Shown here: one piece after another, positions 19,446 to 28,200 of the stretch | Position numbering within the stretch: position 1 is the first letter of the stretch | Layout: each line of letters starts with the position of its first letter | Assembly: GCA_965204525.1 (NCBI GenBank) | Contig: OZ241994.1 | Location: 3,534,001 to 3,598,000, forward strand | Reading direction: 5' to 3' | Length of the DNA: 64,000 nt | Origin: Bin5 sp965204525 | GTDB taxonomy: Bacteria; Chloroflexota; Anaerolineae; Caldilineales; Caldilineaceae | Notes under the pieces: model-generated | Seen by the model: the letters and a program-made list of their open reading frames with translations, nothing else | What the model was told of the DNA's origin: nothing | Databases searched by the model: none | Made by a program: the position numbers and the translations under genes

Positions 19446-19838
19446 TCACTGACCATCGTCGACCTCGATGGTGTGCTCTTCCTCGCCGGACCGCCACACA
19501 CCGTTTCGATCACCGACCGACCACTTCGAACGGATATGGATGAACCGGCTGCCCCGCCTTTTGCGCGCCTGGGCCGGCGGCCGCGCCGCGCCGCGGCTGA
19601 GCGCGTTGGCGGCCAGCGTCGGCAGCTGTTTCTGCAGCAGCTGCAACCCGGCCCGCAGCGCCAAACCGGCCAGCCCGGCAGCAACCGGCAACCCGACCTT
19701 CGCCACCACTTCCGGTAGCGTGTTGCGGCTTTCAAGAGGATAGCCGCCCTGCGCATTGTAGCCGCATTCGCCGCAGTGGCGCGCCGCCATCGCCACATTC
19801 TGCCCGCAGTTGGGGCAAACCCGAAACACCTCGCTCAT
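19446..19838 (-). CDS. Zinc-ribbon protein with hydrophobic middle, unknown function
   Basis: The 130-residue protein has an N-terminal double CxxC zinc ribbon (CPNCGQ...CGECGYN, residues ~8-26). An Ala/Leu/Gly-rich stretch at ~45-80 could be an amphipathic or membrane-associated helix, followed by a basic segment (ARKRRGSRF) and an acidic tail. Such zinc-ribbon-plus-helix proteins are common and uncharacterised in Chloroflexota. It is convergent with the small membrane protein at 19109. Confidence 0.65.
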   Translation of the reverse strand: MSEVFRVCPNCGQNVAMAARHCGECGYNAQGGYPLESRNTLPEVVAKVGLPVAAGLAGLALRAGLQLLQKQLPTLAANALSRGAARPPAQARKRRGSRFIHIRSKWSVGDRNGVWRSGEEEHTIEVDDGQ

Positions 19839-19930
19839 ACCTGGTTCCTTTCCCCTGCAAATTGAGTATCCAAAAGTATAGCATCCTTCCCGTGATCGCT
19901 AAAGCAGGGGGCGCGGCCTCTTTTTTGGGG

Positions 19931-19960
19931 TTGTTGGCGCCACTGAGGTAATGATATAAT
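19931..19960 (+). promoter_or_regulatory. Promoter of the second importer operon
   Basis: TTGTTG (19931-19936), an 18-bp spacer and a perfect TATAAT (19955-19960) preceded by TG (19952-19953) make an extended -10 promoter. It lies 44 bp before the first permease start at 20005. Confidence 0.55.
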
Positions 19961-20004
19961 GTTGCCGGTCATGGCCGCCCCTTCACAGTCCACAGGCACA
20001 ACTC

Positions 20005-20964
20005 ATGACTGACGTCGTGCAGACTCCACACGCTGACGCGGGCAGCATTCCAATGCATCGCGCAAGTCAGGCTTCGCTGCTCCGGAGGATATGGCGGGCG
20101 AAGCGCTACTACCTCTACCTCCTGCCGATCTTCGCGCTGCTGGGCGTCTTCTCCTACTACCCGCCGCTGATGGCGCTCTACTACTCCTTCACCAACTATG
20201 ACGGCCTCAGCGGCAAATTTATCGGCCTGGAAAACTTCACCGACCTCGCCAGCGACCGCATCTTTCTCGCCTCGATCAAGAACGCCGTCATCCTCCTGTT
20301 TGCCAATATGGTCACCGGTGTCATCCCGCCCTTGCTGGTCGCCGAGTTGCTGTTCTCGCTGCGCAGCCAGCGCATGGGGGACTTCTACCGCACTGCCTTT
20401 CTGATCCCGACGCTCGTGCCGGCCATCGTGATCATATTGACTTGGCGCTATATCTACCATGCCCGCTACGGCCTGATCAACAGCGTCCTCACCGCGGTCG
20501 GGCTGGATTTTCTGACGCATGACTGGCTGGGCAGCTTCGATACGGCGCTGGCCGCGCTGGTTTTCTTCAGCTTTCCGTGGATCAACGCCACCATCATGCT
20601 GATCCTGCTGGCAGCCCTGATCGATATCCCCCGCGAGCTGATCGACGCCTTCCGCCTGGATTCCTCTTCGGCGCTCCAACGGATCAGACACGTCGATCTG
20701 CCCTATATCGTTGGCGCCATCCGCCTGGTGATCGTATTGAATGTCATCGGCACCTTGCAGGGGTTCAATCTGCAGTTCGCCATGACCGGCGGAGGCCCCG
20801 GTTCAGCGACGATGGTGCCGGCCTTTCATATGTACAGCCAGGCCTTCTTTTCCTCACGTTTCGGGTACGGCTCGGCGATTGGCACACTCCTGTTCCTGGT
20901 CATCGTCGGCCTGACCGTAATGACGCGCCGCTATCTGCGGTCCGGCATCGAGTACGAGGCCTAG
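20005..20964 (+). CDS. Carbohydrate ABC transporter permease (MalF type, CUT1)
   Basis: The 319-residue product has a basic N-terminus, about six helices, the YYSFTNYDG...FIGLENF motif of MalF/UgpA-type subunits, and an EAA-like loop (ELIDAFRLDSSSALQRIRHVDLPYI). The LQFAMTGGGPGSAT motif near the C-terminus is also typical. It opens a plus-strand operon: permease, permease, binding protein, 120-aa unknown, PhyH. The order differs from the other two importers here, where the binding protein comes first. Confidence 0.9.
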   Translation: MTDVVQTPHADAGSIPMHRASQASLLRRIWRAKRYYLYLLPIFALLGVFSYYPPLMALYYSFTNYDGLSGKFIGLENFTDLASDRIFLASIKNAVILLFANMVTGVIPPLLVAELLFSLRSQRMGDFYRTAFLIPTLVPAIVIILTWRYIYHARYGLINSVLTAVGLDFLTHDWLGSFDTALAALVFFSFPWINATIMLILLAALIDIPRELIDAFRLDSSSALQRIRHVDLPYIVGAIRLVIVLNVIGTLQGFNLQFAMTGGGPGSATMVPAFHMYSQAFFSSRFGYGSAIGTLLFLVIVGLTVMTRRYLRSGIEYEA

Positions 20965-20989
20965 AGGCGCACTGCCGGAGGAGAAGGGG

Positions 20990-21892
20990 ATGTCTTTTAG
21001 CGTGACAACAAGCGTTAGTCGCAGAGGGCCATCACAGCAGGAGTCGCTGCGTGTAGGGTTGCAGCGTCTTCAGGGGCTGCTGCACCTGGTCCTGGTCCCG
21101 ACCCTGCTGCTGTCCCTCGGGCCGCTGGTGCTGCTGCTTATCGATGCCGGCAAGACGGCCGAACAGTTCGAAGCGCACCCCTGGACGCTGACGCTGCCCT
21201 ATCACTTCAAGAACTACTGGGTGATGGCCGGCGGTATGAGCCGCTATATTCTCAACAGCAGCATTATCAGCGGAATCGCGATTCCACTTGCCCTCGCGCT
21301 GGCGAGCTATACCTCCTACGTCTTCGCCCGCTTCAGTTTTCCCGGCAAAGAGACGCTCTTTTATGCGATTATTATGCTGATGATGATCCCGTTCGTCCTC
21401 TATCTCGTCCCGCAGTATCTGTTGGTGTTGAGCCTGGGCCTGATGAACACCCGCTGGGCGCTGATCTTTCCCTATGCCGCCGGCGGCGCTGTCTTCGGCG
21501 TCTTTCTCATCCGCCCCTTCATGGCCGGGCTGCCCGAGGAGCTGTTCGAGGCCGCGCGCATCGACGGCGCCGGCGACTGGCAGGTGTTCTACAAGATTGC
21601 GCTGCCTCTGTGCCGGCCAATTATGGCGACGCTGATGATCATTCTGCTCCTGGGCCAGTGGAATGACATCATCTGGCCGTCGGTGACGTTGACCTCGGAT
21701 AAGGTGTACACGGTGACGCTGGGCATATTCAGCCTTGCCAAATCCGTTTTTGGTGGGTCGAGTCTTGGCCAGACACAGTGGGGGTTCATGTTTGCCGCCT
21801 TTGTCATCTCTTCGCTGCCGCTCGTGTTCGTGTTCATTCTGGCGCGCAAAGCGTTTATACAGGGTTTGTCGAGCGGAGCGCTCAAATTCTAG
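20990..21892 (+). CDS. Carbohydrate ABC transporter permease (MalG type, CUT1)
   Basis: The 300-residue second permease has six helices and an EAA loop ELFEAARIDGAGDWQVFYKIALPLC. Its C-terminus ARKAFIQGLSSGALKF is typical of MalG-type subunits. It starts 25 bp after the preceding permease, with GGAGGAGAAGGGG just upstream. It forms the channel with the protein encoded at 20005. The ATPase must come from elsewhere. Confidence 0.9.
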   Translation: MSFSVTTSVSRRGPSQQESLRVGLQRLQGLLHLVLVPTLLLSLGPLVLLLIDAGKTAEQFEAHPWTLTLPYHFKNYWVMAGGMSRYILNSSIISGIAIPLALALASYTSYVFARFSFPGKETLFYAIIMLMMIPFVLYLVPQYLLVLSLGLMNTRWALIFPYAAGGAVFGVFLIRPFMAGLPEELFEAARIDGAGDWQVFYKIALPLCRPIMATLMIILLLGQWNDIIWPSVTLTSDKVYTVTLGIFSLAKSVFGGSSLGQTQWGFMFAAFVISSLPLVFVFILARKAFIQGLSSGALKF

Positions 21893-22023
21893 GCGTTCAT
21901 GCAGAGCAATAGCCGTGAATGCAGGAAGTGCAGGGGAACAGAGGAGAAGCCTATCGATCGATGCGCAGCAAACGGACAGTTTCAAAACAGCACCCGACGA
22001 ATGGAGGGGCCACGGGGCACAGC

Positions 22024-22048
22024 AAGGCGCAGCGGTTTTTTGCGCCTT
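22024..22048 (+). promoter_or_regulatory. Intercistronic hairpin before the binding-protein gene
   Basis: AAGGCGCA (22024-22031) pairs with TGCGCCTT (22041-22048) around a T-rich loop. It sits between the permease stop and the AAAGGAGAAG ribosome site (22057-22066) of the binding-protein gene. It may protect a processed binding-protein mRNA at its 5' side. Confidence 0.5.
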
Positions 22049-22072
22049 AAGCCAGCAAAGGAGAAGCTACCG

Positions 22073-23707
22073 ATGAAATCCAGGGATACGTTTGCGCAAA
22101 CGCAGAGGAAGTCGTACACAAGCCCGCGGCGCCTGATCTTCACCGTGCTCGCTGTCGCGCTTGTCGCACTACTGGGCGCCTGCGCGACGCAGGTAGTCGA
22201 GGTCGAGAGAGTCGTCGAGAAGGTTGTCGAAGTGCCGGCGACCGGGCCGCCGGAGCTTGACTATGAGGGCGAGCTGGTCGTCATGTTCGACGGGGGCTAT
22301 ATGCCGCCCGAGGGGCTGACAGACGCCCAGAAAGCGGCCGGTGAGACCGGCAACGAGTACATGGCGGAGCTGATCGCCCAGTGGGAAGAGATGCATCCGG
22401 GCATCGACGTCGTGCCCTTCGGCGTCCCGGAGGCGCCCCCCGGCGCGCAGACCGCTCTGATCTGGTACATGAAGACAGCGATCGCCGCCGGTCAAGGCCC
22501 CGATCTTATGCGCTACTACGGCGGCACCGGCTATGATGGCGCCGAAGGCGACAGAGGGCTGCTGGTCCCCTTGGATGCCTATTTCCGCCAGCCCAACCCG
22601 TATGTAGAGGAGGGCAGGGCCGGCAGCGACCGTTGGGTCGACCAGTGGGAGAACGGGTTCGACGGCATACTGGCCCAGAGCAAGAGCCTGGCCGGACGCT
22701 ACTACTCGATTCCGCTCGAGACCGCCGCGCCATCGCTCATCTACTACAACAAGACCGCGCTCGATGAGCTGGGCCTGGAGTTCCCCAGCCCGCGTACAAA
22801 CATCACCGTACTGGTCGAGCTGTTGAAAGAGTTGAAGGCGGCCGGCCATGAGACGCCCATGCACCTCATGTGTTGCTCGCCCGCCGGCAACTGGGACAGC
22901 TTGATCTTCGACCATTCGATCATCGAGCCAAAAGGACTGGCGGAATGGCGGCTGGACTACAAGGTCAGCCTGAGCGAAAATGTGATCGAGGCTGAGGAGT
23001 TCGTGCGCGCCATCAAGCAGGGCCTGTTCGCCGCGACCGATCCCGAATACAAGGAGACGCTGCGGCTTGGTAAACTGTGGGTGCCCTATGTGACCGAGGA
23101 GTGGAAGATCAGCGCGCCGGTGCAGTTGAGCGACTTCCTGACCGGCAAGGTACTGATTCGCATGAGCGGCTCCTGGGAGGCCGAGGCCATCCTGGGCAAT
23201 CCTGAGGTCGATTTTGAGGTGGGCGTGGCCTCCGGCCCGGTGGTCGGGCTGGTGGATTCCGAGTATTCGCTCGAAGAGGAGCCGGGGCCGTTTGTCGGCG
23301 GGCCGGCCGGCGCCTGGGTGGTGAATGCCGCCGCTGTCAAGCGCGGCACGCTTGAGGCTTCGGTTGACTTCCTGCAATTCCTCTCCGCCAACTGGGGCCA
23401 TGCGGTCAAAGGCCGCCCGGGCCTGGTCCCCGTGATCAAGGATGTGGAGCCGAACGTGCGGCCGGAGGTGGCCGAACCGGCCAAGGCGCATATTCCGACA
23501 AGTGTGATGCGCTGGTCCTATGCGGATATGGTTGATGCCGGCGCACGCGAAGAGGCGTTCATCATCTTGCAGGAGTTCTATCTCGACCAGATCACTATCG
23601 ATGAGGCCGCCGAACGGATGCAACAGGTCTGGGAGGAGTGGGCCGACCGTGCCATCGAGACGAACAGCACGGAGAACGGCGGCTCGTGGGATCTGAGCAA
23701 GTGGTAA
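22073..23707 (+). CDS. Extracellular solute-binding lipoprotein (family 1)
   Basis: The 544-residue precursor has a Sec signal and a lipobox (ALLGAC, Cys near residue 40). A VEVERVVEKVVEVP spacer typical of Chloroflexota lipoproteins follows. The mature protein shows MBP-like features (MAELIAQWEEMHPGIDV near the N-terminus, and LEASVDFLQFLSA late). I chose ATG 22073 because AAAGGAGAAG precedes it and the signal peptide begins there; an upstream in-frame start at 21899 would add 58 unlikely residues. Stem-loops flank the gene on both sides (22024-22048 and 23762-23801). The ligand is unknown. Confidence 0.9.
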   Translation: MKSRDTFAQTQRKSYTSPRRLIFTVLAVALVALLGACATQVVEVERVVEKVVEVPATGPPELDYEGELVVMFDGGYMPPEGLTDAQKAAGETGNEYMAELIAQWEEMHPGIDVVPFGVPEAPPGAQTALIWYMKTAIAAGQGPDLMRYYGGTGYDGAEGDRGLLVPLDAYFRQPNPYVEEGRAGSDRWVDQWENGFDGILAQSKSLAGRYYSIPLETAAPSLIYYNKTALDELGLEFPSPRTNITVLVELLKELKAAGHETPMHLMCCSPAGNWDSLIFDHSIIEPKGLAEWRLDYKVSLSENVIEAEEFVRAIKQGLFAATDPEYKETLRLGKLWVPYVTEEWKISAPVQLSDFLTGKVLIRMSGSWEAEAILGNPEVDFEVGVASGPVVGLVDSEYSLEEEPGPFVGGPAGAWVVNAAAVKRGTLEASVDFLQFLSANWGHAVKGRPGLVPVIKDVEPNVRPEVAEPAKAHIPTSVMRWSYADMVDAGAREEAFIILQEFYLDQITIDEAAERMQQVWEEWADRAIETNSTENGGSWDLSKW

Positions 23708-23761
23708 GGAGCGACGGGCTGCAGGGCGGCCTGCGCCGGCGCTGGGAACGATAATCAACAG

Positions 23762-23801
23762 GCCGGTCATGGGGAGCGCCGCGTGCATCCCCATGACCGG
23801 C
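23762..23801 (+). promoter_or_regulatory. 14-bp perfect stem-loop after the binding-protein gene
   Basis: GCCGGTCATGGGGA (23762-23775) pairs exactly with TCCCCATGACCGGC (23788-23801), with a 12-base loop. The next gene's ribosome site follows within 15 bp and no U-tract follows. I read it as an mRNA stabiliser or attenuator between the binding protein and the enzyme genes. Confidence 0.6.
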
Positions 23802-23821
23802 GCACTGTTCAGGAGACGGAC

Positions 23822-24184
23822 ATGGCGCAGACGGCGATACAACAGCTTGAGGGCTGTATCGAAGCGCTGCAACAGGGATCGCTTGAGGAAGAGCGGCTGC
23901 GAGGGGTGATCGAGACGCTGCGCCGCGGCGGCGCGGCGCAGCAGGATCTGCTCTACCTGCAGGCCGGCCAGACATCGGTGGCTTCGCAGGTGATCGGATT
24001 TTCGCTGGTGGAGGGCGGTGAGGTCGTCGAGCAGCATCCGGGCGACCCGTGGCCCTACGAGACCGTGCTTGACGCCATGCGCGACGGCTGGCGCATCGTG
24101 CAGTTCCCCAATCTGGCGCTGGTGCCCGATGAGAACCGGCCCACCGGGCTGGGCTGCGAGTTCATTCTGGAGAAGTGGAGATAG
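23822..24184 (+). CDS. Conserved-looking 120-residue protein beside PhyH, unknown function
   Basis: I chose ATG 23822 (with AGGAGACGG before it) over the upstream in-frame start at 23783. The N-terminal half is a charged helix, possibly coiled coil (IQQLEGCIEALQQGSLEEERLRGVIETL). The C-terminal half is a compact domain, with DGWRIVQFPNLALVPDE and LGCEFILEKWR as its most conserved-looking parts. It starts just after a strong hairpin and ends 4 bp before the PhyH gene, so it is translationally coupled to it. It may be an accessory or sensor subunit of the dioxygenase. No family is recognised. Confidence 0.65.
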   Translation: MAQTAIQQLEGCIEALQQGSLEEERLRGVIETLRRGGAAQQDLLYLQAGQTSVASQVIGFSLVEGGEVVEQHPGDPWPYETVLDAMRDGWRIVQFPNLALVPDENRPTGLGCEFILEKWR

Positions 24185-24188
24185 AACG

Positions 24189-25037
24189 ATGAAAATCTAC
24201 TACGACTGTGAGCCGACCCTGAACGATAACGAGGTCCTGGAGCTGTGCAAACGGGGCTATATCCGGCTGGAAGCGGTCGTGCCGGACGACGTCAACGCGC
24301 GCGCCCGAGCCTTTCTGGAGAAAAACAGTTCCCATGAGCCGACCGAGATCCTCTATGAAGACTGGTTTATGGAGGGCGTGATCAAGAACCCGCAGGCCGC
24401 GGGCGCGGTGCGCTCGCTGCTGGGCGTCAACTTCGGGCTGCCGCTGCTGATGAGCAATCACCGCGTCGAATATCCGACGGAGGCGCAGGGCTGGCACCGC
24501 GACGGCAATTCGAAGTTCACGCATGAGTTGCGCAACCTGCAGGTCTTCTATCTGCCGCAGGACTGCACGATGGAGATGGGTCCGACCGAGATTATCCCCG
24601 GGACGCATCTTCTCTACTCGGCCAATGACCACCTCAAGCATCTGGACCGCGTGCGCGGCAGCGAGTTCATGGCCGGGCCGGCCGGCTCGATCTTCATCAC
24701 CGTCTACTCGATCTGGCACCGGCGCTCGACTTCGATGCGGGCGAAGACACCGGGGGTCCGGAATGCGTTGAAGTACAACTATTTCCGCACCGCGCCGCCG
24801 CAGCGCGACTGGCGCTTCGATCCCGACTTCGACTTCGGCAACGCGCCCTACCTGCCGACGGGGGACTCCGGCTACTATCGCGATATATGGCTGGCTGCCA
24901 GCCATGCGGCCGAGATGTTCCTGTGGCTGTGCGGCAAGCACGCGCAGTTCAAGACCGAGGGCGGACAGACCTGGCCTCTGAACGCGGCGACGGCCCGCTT
25001 CGCCGACGCGCCCTTCGGCGTTCCCCCGGGGCTGTGA
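24189..25037 (+). CDS. Phytanoyl-CoA-dioxygenase-family (PhyH) oxygenase
   Basis: This is a PhyH-type Fe(II)/2-oxoglutarate oxygenase of 282 residues. The first ligand pair is H103-x-D105 in GWHRDGN and the distal His is H177 in SIWHRRS. Conserved strands MGPTEIIPGTH and LKYNYFRTAPPQRDW closely match the tandem PhyH pair at 45279-47110, so these three form one subfamily. The PhyH at 12800 is more distant. I chose ATG 24189 because it follows the 120-aa gene by 4 bp and similarity starts there. It is the last gene of the importer operon, suggesting that the imported compound, or a derivative, is its substrate. Confidence 0.85.
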   Translation: MKIYYDCEPTLNDNEVLELCKRGYIRLEAVVPDDVNARARAFLEKNSSHEPTEILYEDWFMEGVIKNPQAAGAVRSLLGVNFGLPLLMSNHRVEYPTEAQGWHRDGNSKFTHELRNLQVFYLPQDCTMEMGPTEIIPGTHLLYSANDHLKHLDRVRGSEFMAGPAGSIFITVYSIWHRRSTSMRAKTPGVRNALKYNYFRTAPPQRDWRFDPDFDFGNAPYLPTGDSGYYRDIWLAASHAAEMFLWLCGKHAQFKTEGGQTWPLNAATARFADAPFGVPPGL

Positions 25038-25137
25038 GCTGCAGGATGATGCCGGGAAGGGAACGGCGTCTTCACACAGAGGGGACGGCAATGGCCGACT
25101 GACAAGCGCCGCCGTTGGGACGATAATGCTTTCGACG

Positions 25138-25167
25138 AAATGTCCGCATATAGCGGACATTTTTGTT
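25138..25167 (+). terminator. Intrinsic terminator after the PhyH/importer operon
   Basis: AAATGTCCGC (25138-25147) pairs with GCGGACATTT (25153-25162) around a 5-base loop, and TTTGTTT follows. This closes the operon and separates it from the defence island that starts at 25193. Confidence 0.85.
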
Positions 25168-25192
25168 TGGGCACGGAAATGTTCAGCGCCCC

Positions 25193-25222
25193 TTGACAGC
25201 CTGATATAACAGATGTTATAGT
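25193..25222 (+). promoter_or_regulatory. Strong promoter with palindromic operator before the HTH-helicase gene
   Basis: There is a perfect TTGACA at 25193-25198, TATAGT at 25217-25222 (18-bp spacer) and TG at 25214-25215 (extended -10). A palindrome TATAAC-AGAT-GTTATA (25205-25220) covers the spacer and most of the -10, which is where a Cro/CI-type repressor would block polymerase. The downstream gene itself begins with a Cro/CI-type HTH, so autorepression is the simplest reading. Confidence 0.65.
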
Positions 25223-25283
25223 GAAAATGTTATTCACATGAGCACTGAATTCCCTCTTTTGAATTGCAGGGGGGCTATCACGC

Positions 25284-28200
25284 ATGACAAGCAATACGCA
25301 GGGCGAACTGCCAAGCAACTACCCACAGCGAATAAAGGACGTTCGGGAAATCATTGAACTTACCCAAACGCAGCTCGCGCAGCGAATTGGCGTCTCTTTC
25401 GCGACGGTCAATCGTTGGGAGAACAGGCAGACGCGCCCCAACCGGCTGGCTTGGAGCCGTATCCTCGAACTCGAAAGGTCGCTCGACACATCCACGATCA
25501 CGGCAAAGGGCCCGTCCTATCGCCCATCATCTTCGGCCGCGCCGCCGCTGAACTTCGCGGCAGACCCGGAAGCGGTCGCAGCCCTCGTAGAGGCCCACCG
25601 CCTGACCTACGGGCATCTCTTCAATTCGGCCTTCGCGACCGAGACCTCCTTGATCGACCCGCTGCCGCATCAACGCATTGCGGTCTACCAGCGCATGCTG
25701 GACCAGTCCCCTCTTCGCTTTCTGCTGGCAGATGACGCCGGCGCCGGCAAAACCATTATGACCGGCCTCTACATCCGTGAGATGCTTTCGCGCCGCCTGA
25801 TTCGTCGCGTCCTGATTGTGCCCCCGGCCGGCCTGGTCGGCAACTGGGAGCGGGAGCTGAGGACGCTCTTCCGCCTGCACTTCCGCATTGCCGCCGGGTC
25901 GGACGCGCGCGCCGGCAATCCCTTCACCGGCCCCGACAGCGACCGCCTGATCGTCAGCCTGGACACGCTGGCCGGGGCGCGCATGTTCGCCCGCCTCAAG
26001 GATCCGGAAACGGCGCCCTATGATCTGGTCGTCTTCGACGAGGCTCACAAGCTGTCGGCGGACCGCGAACAGGACCTGCGGGTGCGCAAAACGGGACGCT
26101 ATAAACTTGCCGAGGCCATCGCCGGGGCCGGGACCGACGGCGAATGCTGGAGGCTGCCCTGGTCGGCCTACCATCTGCTGCTGCTCACCGCGACACCCCA
26201 CATGGGCAAGGAGTACCCATACTTTTTCTTGTGGCGCCTCTTGTTGCCGGATACGCTATCGACCTATGACGCTTTTGTCGACTATCCCAAGGAGTCGCGG
26301 CGCAGGCACTTTATCCGGCGCACCAAAGAGGAGCTGGTCCGCTTTGATGAAAAGCCGCTCTACCCGCAGAGAAACTGCGGCACGCTGAGCTACGACCTTA
26401 CGCAAGGCCCGGGCAGCGAACAGGAGCTGTATGACGAAACGACGGACTACATCGCGCACTTCTACAACGGGGCCCAGCTGCTGAACAGGTCCGCGGCCCG
26501 CTTGGCGATGAGCGTGTTTCAGCGCAGACTCGCAAGTTCTACCTACGCCCTCATGCGCTCGTTCGAAAGACGTAAAGAGAAACTGGCAGGCCTGATCGAC
26601 GACGTAACGAGCGGCAGAATGAGCGAAGAGCAGATGGGGCCCCAGCAAAAGAGCCTTGAGGGCCTTGAAGACATCTTCGAGTCCAGGACCTTCGACGAGT
26701 CGGTTACGGGTGAAGACGAGGGCGCGGATCAGGAGGCGTTTGAAGAGAAGGCTCTGGGCGCAACGGCAGCCATCAGTCTGTCTGAACTGAAGGAAGAGCG
26801 TCTCAAAGTCGAAGAGTTGCTGGACAAAGCGCGCCGCCTCTACGAAGCGGGAGAGGAGTCCAAGTTCGAAAAGCTTCAGAGCGTTCTGCGCGACCCTGAA
26901 TTCGCCGGCGAAAAGCTGATCATCTTCACCGAGCATCGCGACACGGCCGACTTTCTGATTCGAAGACTTGAGGGTCTGGGCTTCACCGGCCGGATCGCCC
27001 TCATTCACGGCGGCATGCCCTACCAGGAGCGTGAGCGGCAGGTGGCCTTCTTCCGCAAGCCCGCAGCTGAAGGCGGGGCCGACTATCTTGTCGCCACCGA
27101 CGCCGCCGGCGAGGGCATCAATCTCCAGTTCTGCTGGCTGATGGTCAACTACGACATTCCCTGGAACCCCGCCCGTCTGGAACAGCGCATGGGCCGTATT
27201 CACCGTTACGGGCAGCAGCGCGACCCGGTCGTCATCGTCAACCTGGTGGCCGGCGCAACCCGCGAGGGCAGGGTCATGAAGACGCTGCTGGAGAAGCTGG
27301 AGACGATCCGGCGGCAGCTTGGGTCTGATAAGGTCTTCGACGTAATCGGCCGTCTGTTCCAGGGTGTATCGATGCGGGACTATCTCGCGCAGGCGGCCGC
27401 CGGGGATGAGAGTGAAGCCATCCGTCGCATAGAAGGGAGCCTGACCCGTAAGCAGGTCGAGGCCCTCGAAAATAAGGAGCGCGCTCTCTACGGGGAAGGG
27501 GGCGAAGTGCGCCGCGCGTTGCCCCAACTGCGGCAGGAGGCTGAGCAGGCGTACTACCGGCGTCTCATTCCCGGCTATGTCCGTCGTTTCGTCGAAAGGG
27601 CGGCGCCGCTGCTCGACCTGCGCATTGAAGGGGACCCGGAATACGAATTTGCGCTGGTGGCTGCCCAGCCTCGTGCCCTTGACCCGCTGCTCACAGCGCT
27701 CGAAGCCTATCCCGACAAAGTGCGCAACCGCCTCACCGTTCACAAGCCGCAACCCGATCCCGACACAGCGCCGCCCGAAGGGGCGGGCCACCGGACACAG
27801 CACAGGCGCAGCGGGGTTCGCGCCTGGATGCATCCGGGCGAACCGGTCTTCGACCGGCTGGCAAACGAGATCATCCTTCAGTACCGCGATGACGGCCTGA
27901 GGGGGGCGGTCTTCGTCGACCCCTACGCCGGCGAGCCCTATCTCTTTCATGTCGCGCTGGCCTCAGTGGAACAGGCGGCGCAGCCGGAAGTGGTCGGGCT
28001 GACCGCCCACGACGCCAGGTTGCTGGACATGCGGCTTGTGGGGTTGCGCCAAAATGCGGACGGCGCTGTTGAAGAGTGGCCGGTGGAGCGCCTTCTTCTG
28101 CTCAAGGGCGCGCCGGACTTCGCGCCGGGTCGAGAGCGGCTGGCCATCTTGGCCGGCAAGCTGGTCGCGGACGCGGAGGCGTTCATCCGCGACGTGGTTT

